Source: Clostridia bacterium
GTDB taxonomy: Bacteria; Bacillota; Clostridia; Oscillospirales; Acutalibacteraceae
NCBI GenBank assembly: GCA_017503785.1
Contig: JAFVSK010000006.1
Location: 62,001 to 126,000 of the forward strand
DNA length: 64,000 nucleotides
Reading direction: 5' to 3'
Positions 51,340-59,361 of this stretch are shown here, piece by piece (the first letter of the stretch is position 1; every line of letters starts with the position of its first letter). Position numbers and translations under genes: made by a program. The notes under the pieces were generated by a model that saw only the letters and a list, made by a program, of their open reading frames with translations, was not told the DNA's origin and ran no database searches.

Positions 51340-52470
51340 GTGCCAAAGCAAGGGAAAAATTTAACCGATCTGCGCGCCTCCAACCAAGGCGCACTGCTGA
51401 AGCGTTTGCTCACGGGCGGGCCTGCTGCTAAACAACGCCTGGCCGAGGAGCTGTCGCTCACCCCCATGAGCATTTCCTACATTACCGCCGATCTCCTGGA
51501 AAAGGGCTATCTGTGCGAGCTGCCCGCCGAAGCACTCCCCACCCCCGGCCGCCGCGCTGCCAAGCTGGCCTTGGTGCCCGAGCAGCTGTTGGCGGTGAGC
51601 GTATCGGTATCGCGCCGCTCGCTGCGGGCATCCTTGGTGGATCTCACCGGCCGTGTGCTGCACACGGTACGCACGGCGATCGACTCCCCCGTTACCGCTC
51701 CGCAGCTCACCGAAACCGCCATTCGTAGCATTGAAGCGGTGCTGCAAGGGCGCACTGTGCTGGGCATCGGCGTTTCCTGCGTGGGGCTTGTGGATATTCG
51801 CAGCGGCACCGTAGTATCCACCACCGATTTTCACGGCATTGCCGATTGGCCGATCGGGCAGCTGCTGAAGCAGCATTTTTCTCTGCCGGTGGTTGTGGTA
51901 GAGGATATGAAGGCCGCCGCGCTGGCGGAATCGTATTACGGCGTGGGCACCGCGCACAGCGATTTTGTGTACGTGGGAATCACCCACGGCATCGGCGCCG
52001 CGGTGATCGCCGGCGGCAAGCTGCTGGAGGGCGAACGCGGCTTTTCGGGCGAATTGGGGCACACCACCCTCTACCCGCAAGGTCCGCGCTGCGCGTGTGG
52101 CAATTTCGGCTGCACCGAGCTGTATTTAAGCGTACCGACGGTGCTGAAGCGCGCGAACGCTGCCACGTGGAGCGACTTTACCGCCAACACCGCCTCACCC
52201 GCCATGCAACAATTTTTAAGCGATCTCGGCACCGTGCTCACAGGGGTGGTAAATTTGTTCGATCCTGCTGCCGTGGTGCTCGGCCACGAGGGTGCGCTGC
52301 TGCCCTCCGCCTGCTACGAGCAGCTTCAGCAGGCCGTGAACGAGCGCACCATCACCCGCCGTTTCAAAACCGTGCCGGTGCTTCCCTCGTCGCTCGCTGC
52401 ACAGATCACCGCCCAAAGCGGCGCCGCCGTGCTGTTTTCGCATCTGTTCCAAGGCGAATTTAAGCTATAG
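51340..52470 (+). CDS. ROK-family transcriptional regulator
   Basis: 376 residues. The N-terminal winged helix (GPAAKQRLAEELSLTPMSISYIT) binds DNA. The ROK sugar-kinase-like domain has YVGITHGIGAAVIAGGKLLEG and the zinc motif CACGNFGCTELY; the ATP-site signature is degenerate, as in NagC/XylR-type repressors. Start codon GTG with AGAGGTGAT upstream. Divergent from the M24/enolase/aldolase/dehydrogenase operon, so it most likely represses it until a sugar ligand binds (inference). Confidence 0.92.
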   Translation: MPKQGKNLTDLRASNQGALLKRLLTGGPAAKQRLAEELSLTPMSISYITADLLEKGYLCELPAEALPTPGRRAAKLALVPEQLLAVSVSVSRRSLRASLVDLTGRVLHTVRTAIDSPVTAPQLTETAIRSIEAVLQGRTVLGIGVSCVGLVDIRSGTVVSTTDFHGIADWPIGQLLKQHFSLPVVVVEDMKAAALAESYYGVGTAHSDFVYVGITHGIGAAVIAGGKLLEGERGFSGELGHTTLYPQGPRCACGNFGCTELYLSVPTVLKRANAATWSDFTANTASPAMQQFLSDLGTVLTGVVNLFDPAAVVLGHEGALLPSACYEQLQQAVNERTITRRFKTVPVLPSSLAAQITAQSGAAVLFSHLFQGEFKL

Positions 52471-52516
52471 CCGAAGGGAGTCGAACTCCTAACCGCCCAT
52501 AGGGCGGCTTTTCGGC
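52470..52516 (-). other. tRNA-like remnant (acceptor ends plus T-arm), overlapping a terminator
   Basis: On the minus strand the segment starts GCCGAA and ends TTCGGC, which pair; inside are a variable-arm-like hairpin (CCGCCC/GGGCGG) and GGAGTTCGACTCC, which looks like a T-arm with TTCGA loop. D- and anticodon arms are missing, and the T stem is imperfect. The ends resemble tRNA-Leu. Not a functional tRNA. Confidence 0.35.
52493..52510 (+). terminator. Terminator of the ROK gene
   Basis: CCGCCC / GGGCGG stem with ATA loop followed by CTTTT, 22 nt after the stop codon. Confidence 0.6.
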
Positions 52517-52554
52517 ATAAAGCTTGTTTCGCCGCTTGAAATACTATAACAAAA

Positions 52555-52585
52555 GCACCGTTCGGTTAAGAACGGTGCTTTTTTT
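52555..52585. terminator. Intrinsic terminator between ROK gene and cotJC
   Basis: GCACCGTTC / GAACGGTGC stem with a 6-nt loop, AAAA before and T7 after; between convergent genes and usable from both sides. Confidence 0.85.
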
Positions 52586-52593
52586 CTGTGTGG

Positions 52594-53202
52594 TTATTTC
52601 CCGCAGTTCTTGTCAAAACCGGGGTTGCAGGCGTAGAAATTGCGACTGTCCAGCTTCTCGGTGGCGAGCTGTAAGCCCTCACCGAAGCGCTGGTAGTGCA
52701 CGATCTCGCGCTCACGCAGGAACTTCAGCGGGTCGCGCACGTCGGGATCGTCGATCAGGCGCAGCAGGTTGTCGTAGGTGACACGCGCCTTTTGCTCGGC
52801 GGCCAGATCCTCGTGCAGGTCGGCCAGCACGTCGCCCTTGGCCTGAACGTATTCCGCACGCCACGGCAGCGCCGAGGCGGCAATGGGATACACAGCCGTG
52901 GTGTGATCCACGAAATACTTATCGAAGCCGCTGCGTTTGATCTCCTCTTCCGACAGATTCTTCGTGAGCTGATACACCATCGCACAGACCATTTCCATGT
53001 GCGCGAGCTCTTCAGTACCAATGTCGGTAAGCAAGCCCTTCAATTCGTTGTACGGCATTGAATAGCGCTGTGTGAGATAGCGCATCGACGCCCCCAGTTC
53101 GCCGTCGGGACCGCCGTACTGGCTGATGATGATCTGCGCGTACTTGGGGTTCGGGTTGGCGATCTTTACCGGATACTGCAAGGTCTTTTCATATTGCCAC
53201 AT
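52594..53202 (-). CDS. cotJC: Spore coat protein CotJC, manganese-catalase-like
   Basis: 202 residues of the manganese catalase family: four-helix bundle with metal-ligand candidates in GTEELAHMEMV, DLAAEQKARVTY and REREIVHYQRFGEG. The N-terminal MWQYEKTLQYPVKI is the CotJC signature. In Bacillus the cotJABC operon is made in the mother cell under sigma-E and its products sit in the inner coat. One base separates it from cotJB. Confidence 0.95.
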   Translation of the reverse strand: MWQYEKTLQYPVKIANPNPKYAQIIISQYGGPDGELGASMRYLTQRYSMPYNELKGLLTDIGTEELAHMEMVCAMVYQLTKNLSEEEIKRSGFDKYFVDHTTAVYPIAASALPWRAEYVQAKGDVLADLHEDLAAEQKARVTYDNLLRLIDDPDVRDPLKFLREREIVHYQRFGEGLQLATEKLDSRNFYACNPGFDKNCGK

Positions 53203-53203
53203 C

Positions 53204-53464
53204 TCAATTCCCCCCTCTGCCTTCCCAAGGCCACGGACCGTCTACCCACGTCCAGCGTTCACCCTGCACGTCGTTCGAAGTCATTACCCACGGACCGTAT
53301 TGTGCCTCATACTCGGCCACCAGACGGTCCTTCATCTGCCGCAACTCATACAGCTTTGCCAACGCGCACTCGCTGCACGGATGCGTGTCGAGATACAAGG
53401 TCATCTCCCAAATGGCAAACTGATAGGCACCAATGCGGTTTTTCAGCAAGGCGCAGTTATCCAT
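53204..53464 (-). CDS. cotJB: Spore coat protein CotJB
   Basis: 86 residues with the CotJB pattern: YQFAIWEMTLYLDTHPCSECALAKLYEL, then a middle Lys/Arg stretch and a Trp-rich end (RWTWVDGPWPWEG). Here given only by positions: signature about residues 14-40, Trp cluster 69-80 approximately. Forms the coat module with CotJA and CotJC. Overlaps cotJA by eight bases. Confidence 0.9.
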   Translation of the reverse strand: MDNCALLKNRIGAYQFAIWEMTLYLDTHPCSECALAKLYELRQMKDRLVAEYEAQYGPWVMTSNDVQGERWTWVDGPWPWEGRGGN

Positions 53465-53723
53465 GGCAGTTCCCTCCTACCATCAGCGGCTTGTAGAGCT
53501 CGGGGAAAATGGTGCCGCGCGGGAACCCGTTTTCCGGCTCGTAAACGGTTTCCAGCTGTTGCCACGGCACGTAGGCCATGGCGACCACCTGCGCGGCGCA
53601 GGCCTCCTCCGCCGTGCGGCGAGGTTCGGCACAGGCACACGGCGTGGCAGCCGCGTTGCCGATATACGGCGACGGATAGCGGCGCGGCATACTGCCGTAG
53701 CGTCTTCCGTTTGTATTGCCCAA
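53457..53723 (-). CDS. cotJA: Spore coat protein CotJA
   Basis: 88 residues. The C-terminal half has the CotJA signature AMAYVPWQQLETVYEP and FPRGTIFPELYKPL. TTG 53723 is chosen as start because AAAGGAG lies eight bases upstream; a longer frame to 53801 contains the sigma-E-like -10 element, and the ATG at residue 12 (MPRRYPSPYIG) is an alternative. First gene of cotJABC. Confidence 0.85.
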   Translation of the reverse strand: MGNTNGRRYGSMPRRYPSPYIGNAAATPCACAEPRRTAEEACAAQVVAMAYVPWQQLETVYEPENGFPRGTIFPELYKPLMVGGNCHG

Positions 53724-53771
53724 TGTTATTCGCTCCTTTTCGTGATATTGGGGCTTTTCTCGCCCCTTATC

Positions 53772-53779
53772 ATTGTATG
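53772..53779 (-). promoter_or_regulatory. Sigma-E-like -10 element of cotJABC
   Basis: CATACAAT on the minus strand equals the sigma-E -10 consensus (CATACAHT), about 48 bases before the cotJA start. The matching -35 is poor, so this rests on the -10 and on known sigma-E control of cotJ. Confidence 0.45.
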
Positions 53780-53843
53780 AAGCGATAAGCAGGTGGTTCA
53801 ATAATAATCGCGAGGCCGTTCCTGCGTTGCTGATTTTACTTAT

Positions 53844-53875
53844 AAAAAAGGCTTCACACGCGTGTGAAGCCTTTT
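53844..53875. terminator. Intrinsic terminator of the GH16-type gene
   Basis: 22-nt perfect palindrome GGCTTCACACG/CGTGTGAAGCC flanked by A6 and T4; on the minus strand it ends in T6. Confidence 0.85.
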
Positions 53876-53878
53876 ACC

Positions 53879-55663
53879 TTATTGTTGCTTTTTCTTTTGA
53901 TACGCCAGCCACAGCGGCAGGCCTACGGCTACAATAACCGCCACTCCCATCGGCAGCAGTGCCACCCAGGGAAACCCGTTTTTCTTCTGTTCTTCGGGTG
54001 CCGTGGTCGTCGCCGCGATGGTGGTGTCGGTAGTCGTCACCGTACTTTCGGTCGCGGTAGTCGACAATGTGGCACTTGTATTCGTTGTCTTTTTCACGGG
54101 AGCCTTTGTGGGCTTCGCCGTCGCCTTGGTGGCTTTTGTCGTTCCTTTGGCGGTGGTGCCGCCGTTGCTGACAAACTGCTTGGCAATCGTCAACAGATGC
54201 TCGTATGTCGGCTGACCATTCTGCTTCAGCAGATCGTTGATTTCGGTACGGCGCTCCGCGCTTAGGGTGTTCCACGCGCTTTCGCCGTTTAAAATATTTT
54301 TATAATTGTCGGTAGTCACGGTGATGATCGGCTCGGCGTAATCGTCGGTGGTGTAATCGTGCACGAAATCGCTGGCCGACATTTGCATCACGATCGGTTC
54401 TTGCTTTTCCGGTTCTTTTTCGGGCGGCGTGTAGGTACCGGTGGTCTTGCCGTCCCACACACGCACGTAATCGAGCTCCAGCGGATTATCCTGCGAGCCA
54501 CCGATGATGATGGGCAGATGCTGCTCGTCCAGCTTCACAAACGCACCCAGCTCCAACTCGCCGGTGTTCACCGTTTGAACGGGCCACGCCAGCTCGCCCT
54601 TTGCCCATTTGAGGCGCATTACTTCTTTGCCGTCAAGGTAGCTGATGAACAAGCCCTCTTGCCACAACCAGCCCATCACGTGCCATTCGCCGTCGTTAAG
54701 GCCACTGAAGCTCGTATTGCTGTTTTTGGTCCACTGCGTGGTTTCGCCGCCGGCTTCACGCTTTTGCTCGTGGAGGCAGATGGTATAATAGTTATCGCCC
54801 CAGTATTCCAGCCAGTCCAGCTCCACCCAATGACTGTATTCATAAAACAACTTTTCCGAGGGCAACGCCCAAATGGCCGGGACACCCTTTTCCCCCTCGG
54901 TGTTCTTGCGCGGGCGCGGAATACGCAGCTTAACTTCTAAGTAGCCCGTGTTAAAATCGAAGCCCACGTGCGAATCCATATCGGTGGTGCCCAAGCCGTA
55001 GTTATAGGTGGGAACCTCGTTCTTCACGGTCATAACACCGTTTTCCACGCTGTAATCACCTGCGCCCAGATCGGGGGCACCGTAGGGGCGCGTGATATAC
55101 CACTTATACCCCGCTTTATGGGTGTTCTGATTGTCCACCGAATTGGGATCGTTAAAATCGTCGTTAAAGATCAGGTCGGTCATGCCTGCTTGCTTCAAAA
55201 TATCCTCCATGGAGGAATAGGCGGGCGCCACGCGATCGTTCGCCACGCGCAGATTACGCTGCCGCGTGTTGTTGCGCTCGTTGGATTCGGCTACCGTGTT
55301 CGTGGCATCAGCCTCGGCCACCAGCATATAATCGCCCATCGCGCCCTTCATCTTTGCCGAAAACAGAACGTGGAAGATAACGGTCGTTGTTTTTCCGGCG
55401 GCCAGCGACTCCACCGTCGACTGACGCACCAGGTCGATCGCCGCGGTATACAGCTGCACCGTAAACTCTTCGGCTGCCGCGTTACCGTTATTCGCAACGG
55501 TGACATGGATAGTGAGTGTCGTTTCGGGGGTGATTTGTCCGTCGCCGCCCGTAAAGGTCAGCGATTCCACCGTGAGATCCGCTTTGCCCGCAGCGGCACC
55601 CGACACAGGCAAGCAGCCGATAACCAAAATCAGCGCCAGTAAGGTTGTTATTACACGTTTCAT
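53879..55663 (-). CDS. Secreted, membrane-anchored GH16-type glycoside hydrolase with CARDB domain
   Basis: 594 residues. Signal peptide (VITTLLALILVIGCLPVSGA), then a CARDB adhesion-like beta domain (about 28-142; LTIHVTVANNGNAAAEEF), then a concanavalin-like GH16 domain (about 165-415) with the catalytic ExDxxE as Glu281, Asp283, Glu286 (VELDWLEYWG). A long linker rich in Thr, Ala and Lys (about 505-565) leads to a C-terminal membrane helix (WVALLPMGVAVIVAVGLPLWL) and basic tail. It should sit on the cell surface and attack a beta-glucan or galactan-type polysaccharide; the target is not identifiable. Confidence 0.87.
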   Translation of the reverse strand: MKRVITTLLALILVIGCLPVSGAAAGKADLTVESLTFTGGDGQITPETTLTIHVTVANNGNAAAEEFTVQLYTAAIDLVRQSTVESLAAGKTTTVIFHVLFSAKMKGAMGDYMLVAEADATNTVAESNERNNTRQRNLRVANDRVAPAYSSMEDILKQAGMTDLIFNDDFNDPNSVDNQNTHKAGYKWYITRPYGAPDLGAGDYSVENGVMTVKNEVPTYNYGLGTTDMDSHVGFDFNTGYLEVKLRIPRPRKNTEGEKGVPAIWALPSEKLFYEYSHWVELDWLEYWGDNYYTICLHEQKREAGGETTQWTKNSNTSFSGLNDGEWHVMGWLWQEGLFISYLDGKEVMRLKWAKGELAWPVQTVNTGELELGAFVKLDEQHLPIIIGGSQDNPLELDYVRVWDGKTTGTYTPPEKEPEKQEPIVMQMSASDFVHDYTTDDYAEPIITVTTDNYKNILNGESAWNTLSAERRTEINDLLKQNGQPTYEHLLTIAKQFVSNGGTTAKGTTKATKATAKPTKAPVKKTTNTSATLSTTATESTVTTTDTTIAATTTAPEEQKKNGFPWVALLPMGVAVIVAVGLPLWLAYQKKKQQ

Positions 55664-55680
55664 ACGATCCCTCTTTTTTA

Positions 55681-55710
55681 AAAAACCGCCCGCGGATATC
55701 GGGCGGTTTT
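55681..55710 (-). terminator. Terminator of cdaA-cdaR
   Basis: AAAAACCGCCCG / CGGGCGGTTTTT stem around a 7-nt loop, four bases after the cdaR stop; T6 on the minus strand. Confidence 0.85.
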
Positions 55711-55714
55711 TGGT

Positions 55715-57025
55715 TTACTCTAACGTTCCGTACAGTTGATACGGCGTGCTGTCGTCGGCTCCGTAATACACCCAAACGCCGGGGTATTTCGGCACCGTGA
55801 TGCGCACGGTATACCGCACCGAGCCGCTGCCGGTGTTGCTGGAAGCATCCAGCGTGATCTGCAGATCGTTGGCAGTGATGCGGCGCAGCGTAGCTTGCGT
55901 GCCGCACAGCACGATATCGGTAATCTTCTGCGCCTGCAGGGTAATGGTTTTCCCCTCGGGGAGCTTTGCCACCGTAACGTCGGCAAGGCCGCTCACGTCA
56001 TACGACAGCGTGCGCGTGGTCAGCTTATCAATGGCCAACGTTACCGTTACCTTGTTGCCCTCCAGCACCTTTACACCGCCGGGAATGGGCAGTTCAACCA
56101 CAAACTCCGCACCATCGGGCTTGATATGATCGAAATCAAAGGTACCGAGGTTACCCACGGTAGCCACCAGCGTATCCAGCGTATCGGCCTCGCCCACCAA
56201 CGTGATGCGGTTGTGCGAGAGCTTGACCAAGCCGTTCTGCGAAAGGCCCGACGGCACGTTGGCCAGCGTGTAGGTGAGATCCACCGTGCGCTGCACCCAT
56301 ACCGGCACCGTGATATCCACGGTGTTGCCGCTGATACCGCTGAACAGGCACTGGGAAATATCCACCTCATTGCCCTTCTCGTTCAGCGCCAGCAAGCGCG
56401 CTTCGAAATGGGTGGTTTTGTCTAACGTTTGGCTTTCCTCCACGCGGGCAACAACAGAAGCCACCTGCTGCATCACCGTGCGGGGGCCCTCCAATGTTAC
56501 GCGACCGTCGACAATGGCAGAATCCAAAATGGCATCGCCCAGTTGCTGCGTTTTTTCATCCTTGGTCGTTAAGCGCGACAGATCGGGCGTAACGGTAAAA
56601 GGAGCGCTCATCCAATAATCGCAATCCACCGTTACGGTAGCGGGCGAAATGGAGTGAATGGTGTAGTCGGTAAAGCGACCGTTTTTGTTGACCGTTAAGG
56701 ATACCTCGGATTTACCGGGGCCCTGAATATCGGTAAGCGAGGGGCGGATCTCAATATCCTCACCCGTGAGGGCGTAGATCACCGAACGGGCGCCCTCGAC
56801 CTCCACGTTGACGGTGAAGGTATCGTTCCCGATCACGCGCAGATCGTTATAGCCCACGCTGGTGTCGGTGAGGTCGATCTTCACCGTGGTGGTAAAGGTG
56901 CGCGTTTGTACGTTGCCGGGGCCAAACGACACGATGGCCCACACCGCAACGGCGATCACCAATGAGATCACCATCATCAGGCGGTCGTTATGCAACAGAC
57001 GATTTAGGGAGAATTTGTTTTTCAT
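55715..57025 (-). CDS. cdaR: CdaA regulatory protein CdaR (YbbR domains)
   Basis: 436 residues: one N-terminal membrane helix (LMMVISLVIAVAVWAIVSFG) and about four extracellular YbbR beta domains (for example VTLEGPRTVMQQVASVVARV, RITLVGEADTLDTLVATVG, DIVLCGTQATLRRITANDL). CdaR binds and tunes CdaA at the membrane. Starts within the cdaA stop (ATGA), the standard cdaA-cdaR arrangement; glmM, which often follows, is absent. Confidence 0.93.
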   Translation of the reverse strand: MKNKFSLNRLLHNDRLMMVISLVIAVAVWAIVSFGPGNVQTRTFTTTVKIDLTDTSVGYNDLRVIGNDTFTVNVEVEGARSVIYALTGEDIEIRPSLTDIQGPGKSEVSLTVNKNGRFTDYTIHSISPATVTVDCDYWMSAPFTVTPDLSRLTTKDEKTQQLGDAILDSAIVDGRVTLEGPRTVMQQVASVVARVEESQTLDKTTHFEARLLALNEKGNEVDISQCLFSGISGNTVDITVPVWVQRTVDLTYTLANVPSGLSQNGLVKLSHNRITLVGEADTLDTLVATVGNLGTFDFDHIKPDGAEFVVELPIPGGVKVLEGNKVTVTLAIDKLTTRTLSYDVSGLADVTVAKLPEGKTITLQAQKITDIVLCGTQATLRRITANDLQITLDASSNTGSGSVRYTVRITVPKYPGVWVYYGADDSTPYQLYGTLE

Positions 57026-57921
57026 TTTACAAACCACCCCCGTACACGCGCCCATAGGCTGTTATCTTTGGTTTCCTCGGTGCGCACGTTGTTCCAGATA
57101 ATTTCATTTTCCAGCGTGCTGCGCAGCGTTTCTGCCGTGAAATCGCGGGTGAGCTCGCCGCCCTTAGCCAGCGAGATGGTGCCCGTTTCCTCCGACACCA
57201 CCACACACAGGGCATCGGAATTTTCGCTCATACCCACGGCCGCGCGATGGCGCGTGCCCAAGCTGCGGCTGATGGTTACGTCTTCCGACAGCGGCAAAAT
57301 GCAGCCGGCGGCGTATACCTTACCGTCGCGCAGGATGGTGGCACCGTCGTGCAGGGGGGCTTTATTGAAGAAAATGTTACCCAGCAGCTCGGCCGTGGTA
57401 TCGGCGTTGAGTTCGGTACCCGAACGCGCAATTTCACCCAAGCGGGTGTTGCGCTCGATAACGATGAGTGCACCCATGCGCTCGCGCTGCAGCGACTCGG
57501 CCGCCGTGCACACCGCGGCAATGGCCTTTTTCCAGGTTTCGATATATTCGCGGCTTTCGGTCTCACCCGAACCCAGCACGCGCAAGCGCGAAAAGCCGGA
57601 ATGCCCCACCTGCTCCAAGGCACGGCGAAGCTCGGGCTGGAAGATCAAGGCCAAAATGATGAGCACGTTATCGAACAGCACCTGTAAAAGATATTTGATT
57701 GCCGTAAGTCCGAGCAGATGGGCGGCACCGTAGGCCAATCCCAGCAAAATAAAGCCCTTGAGCAGCTGCTCGGCACGGGAATCGCGCACCAGTTTAAAGA
57801 TGCCGTACACCGCAAAGGCTACGATCAGAATATCCAAAATATCGGTGATCCAGTTAAAACTGCGGAAGAACATCGCAATGACATCCCACACGTGTTGAAA
57901 AAATGCCGCCAGTGTACTCAC
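57022..57921 (-). CDS. cdaA: Diadenylate cyclase CdaA
   Basis: 299 residues: three N-terminal membrane helices, then the DAC domain with the catalytic DGA motif (Asp192, APLHDGATIL) and RHR motif (GTRHRAAVGMSE). It condenses two ATP into c-di-AMP, the essential regulator of potassium and osmotic balance; the Trk genes in this window are candidates for its control. The start is GTG with AGTAGGTGAG around it; no ATG nearby gives the typical N-terminus. Confidence 0.95.
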   Translation of the reverse strand: MSTLAAFFQHVWDVIAMFFRSFNWITDILDILIVAFAVYGIFKLVRDSRAEQLLKGFILLGLAYGAAHLLGLTAIKYLLQVLFDNVLIILALIFQPELRRALEQVGHSGFSRLRVLGSGETESREYIETWKKAIAAVCTAAESLQRERMGALIVIERNTRLGEIARSGTELNADTTAELLGNIFFNKAPLHDGATILRDGKVYAAGCILPLSEDVTISRSLGTRHRAAVGMSENSDALCVVVSEETGTISLAKGGELTRDFTAETLRSTLENEIIWNNVRTEETKDNSLWARVRGWFVK

Positions 57922-57939
57922 CTACTTTCTATACTTCTT

Positions 57940-59103
57940 TTATTTTAACATACTCTCCCGTGATTGCAAGGCTTTTCTTGTAATTTCACGCAAGATTTTC
58001 GCTGTGGTATCCACCGCTGCCGCGGTGGTGAAGCACGAGGGACACAACCGCACCGCGCCTTCCGCCAGCGTTCCCATGCGTCGATGCGCACTCGGCGCAC
58101 AATGCAGTCCTGCGCGCACCGCCACGCCGGCCGCTGCCAACTGTGCGGCGGTATCCTCCGACGGCAGCCCCTCGACATTGAGCGTGACCATCGGCACCGT
58201 CACCCGCAGATCGGGGTAGGCCGTATACAAGCACAAGCCCTTCACCTCGGCCAGCTGTTCGTATAAACGACGCATCAGCGCGGTTTCACGCTCGGCCAGC
58301 GCCTCGCGCCCCTGCTCACGCACAAACCGCACGCCCGCGCAAAGACCGCAAATACCCGGCACGTTCACGGTGCCGCTTTCGAAACGATCGGGCAGCTCCT
58401 CGGGCTGTTCGGCCTGCAGCGAACGACTACCGGTACCGCCCTCGGTGAGCGGTGACGGCAGCACCGCACTGCCACACAGCAACGCACCGGTGCCCATGGG
58501 GCCGTACAACGCCTTGTGACCGGGCAAGCACAAAAGATCAACGTGATCGCGCTGCATATCCAGCGGCAGCACGCCCGCGCTTTGCGCGGCATCCACCGCA
58601 AACGGAATGCCCAAGCTGTGCGCCAGCGCCCCGATCTCACGTATCGGCAAAGAGAAACCGAACACGTTGGAGGCGTGGGTACAGATGATCAGCCGCGTAT
58701 CCTCACGCACGGCACGGCGAAAGCTGTCGACCGTGCGCTGCGGCTCGCCGGGATACACCTCAGCCTCGGTGACCTCCGCCCCCAGCGCCGCCAGCGGACG
58801 CCGCACGGAGTTATGCTCGTAGCCCGAGGTTACCACGTGGTCACCTCGATGCAACAAGCCTTTGATCACCGTATTCAGTGCCCCCGTACAGTTGGCGGTG
58901 AAGCACACGCCCGACGGATCACATAAGCCGAAAAACGCCGCCAGCTCCTCGCGGCAACGAAACACCGCTTCGGCGGTACTCATGGCCATGGCGTGGCCGC
59001 CACGGCCGGGATTGGCCCCAAACCGACACAGCGCCTCGTGCACGGCCTCGCGCACGGCGCGCGGCTTGGGATAGGTGGTGGCGGCGTTGTCAAGATAGAT
59101 CAC
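57940..59103 (-). CDS. Cysteine-desulfurase-like class V aminotransferase (EF2568-type family)
   Basis: 387 residues, PLP fold type I. MIYLDNAATTYPKP opens the protein; the Schiff-base Lys is in CLPGHKALYGPMGTG; a reactive Cys is in RAGLHCAPSAH near the C-terminus, where cysteine desulfurases carry theirs. It resembles the branch (cysteine desulfurase family, EF2568-like) found with selenium-related genes. Start codon GTG overlaps the DUF3343 stop (GTGA). Its role may be to mobilise sulfur or selenium for the small partner (inference). Confidence 0.85.
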   Translation of the reverse strand: MIYLDNAATTYPKPRAVREAVHEALCRFGANPGRGGHAMAMSTAEAVFRCREELAAFFGLCDPSGVCFTANCTGALNTVIKGLLHRGDHVVTSGYEHNSVRRPLAALGAEVTEAEVYPGEPQRTVDSFRRAVREDTRLIICTHASNVFGFSLPIREIGALAHSLGIPFAVDAAQSAGVLPLDMQRDHVDLLCLPGHKALYGPMGTGALLCGSAVLPSPLTEGGTGSRSLQAEQPEELPDRFESGTVNVPGICGLCAGVRFVREQGREALAERETALMRRLYEQLAEVKGLCLYTAYPDLRVTVPMVTLNVEGLPSEDTAAQLAAAGVAVRAGLHCAPSAHRRMGTLAEGAVRLCPSCFTTAAAVDTTAKILREITRKALQSRESMLK

Positions 59104-59330
59104 CGACCGTCACCCCCGCCCGCTACGCGCAGAACACGAATACCGTTCTTTTTCAAAAGTTCCGTGGCACGGTCGGCGTTGCCGCGCACCAGCAGGCTAT
59201 AGCCACAGCCGGTATCCTCCTGCACGCGCGACGAGCGCTGCACGTGCACCGTATAGCCCTGCTTTTCCAGCAAGCGCTTGCCTTGCATGGCGTTGGTTAC
59301 CGAGCTGACGTAAATCGTTGTCCATTCCAT
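59100..59330 (-). CDS. DUF3343 small protein, putative Se/S carrier-like
   Basis: 76 residues with an N-terminal beta-alpha-beta pattern (WTTIYVSSVTNAMQGKRLL) and a single Cys in DTGCGYSLLVRG, the conserved position of the DUF3343 'putative Se/S carrier-like' family. It overlaps the cysteine-desulfurase-like gene. AGGTGAG precedes ATG 59330. Transfer of persulfide or selenide from the desulfurase is a reasonable but untested role. Confidence 0.8.
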   Translation of the reverse strand: MEWTTIYVSSVTNAMQGKRLLEKQGYTVHVQRSSRVQEDTGCGYSLLVRGNADRATELLKKNGIRVLRVAGGGDGR

Positions 59331-59361
59331 TGGTCTCACCTCAAGACCAATATATGCACAC

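Noticed and set aside
52470-52516. Functional tRNA gene
   Set aside because: At 47 nt it lacks D and anticodon arms and has an imperfect T stem, so it cannot be a working tRNA.
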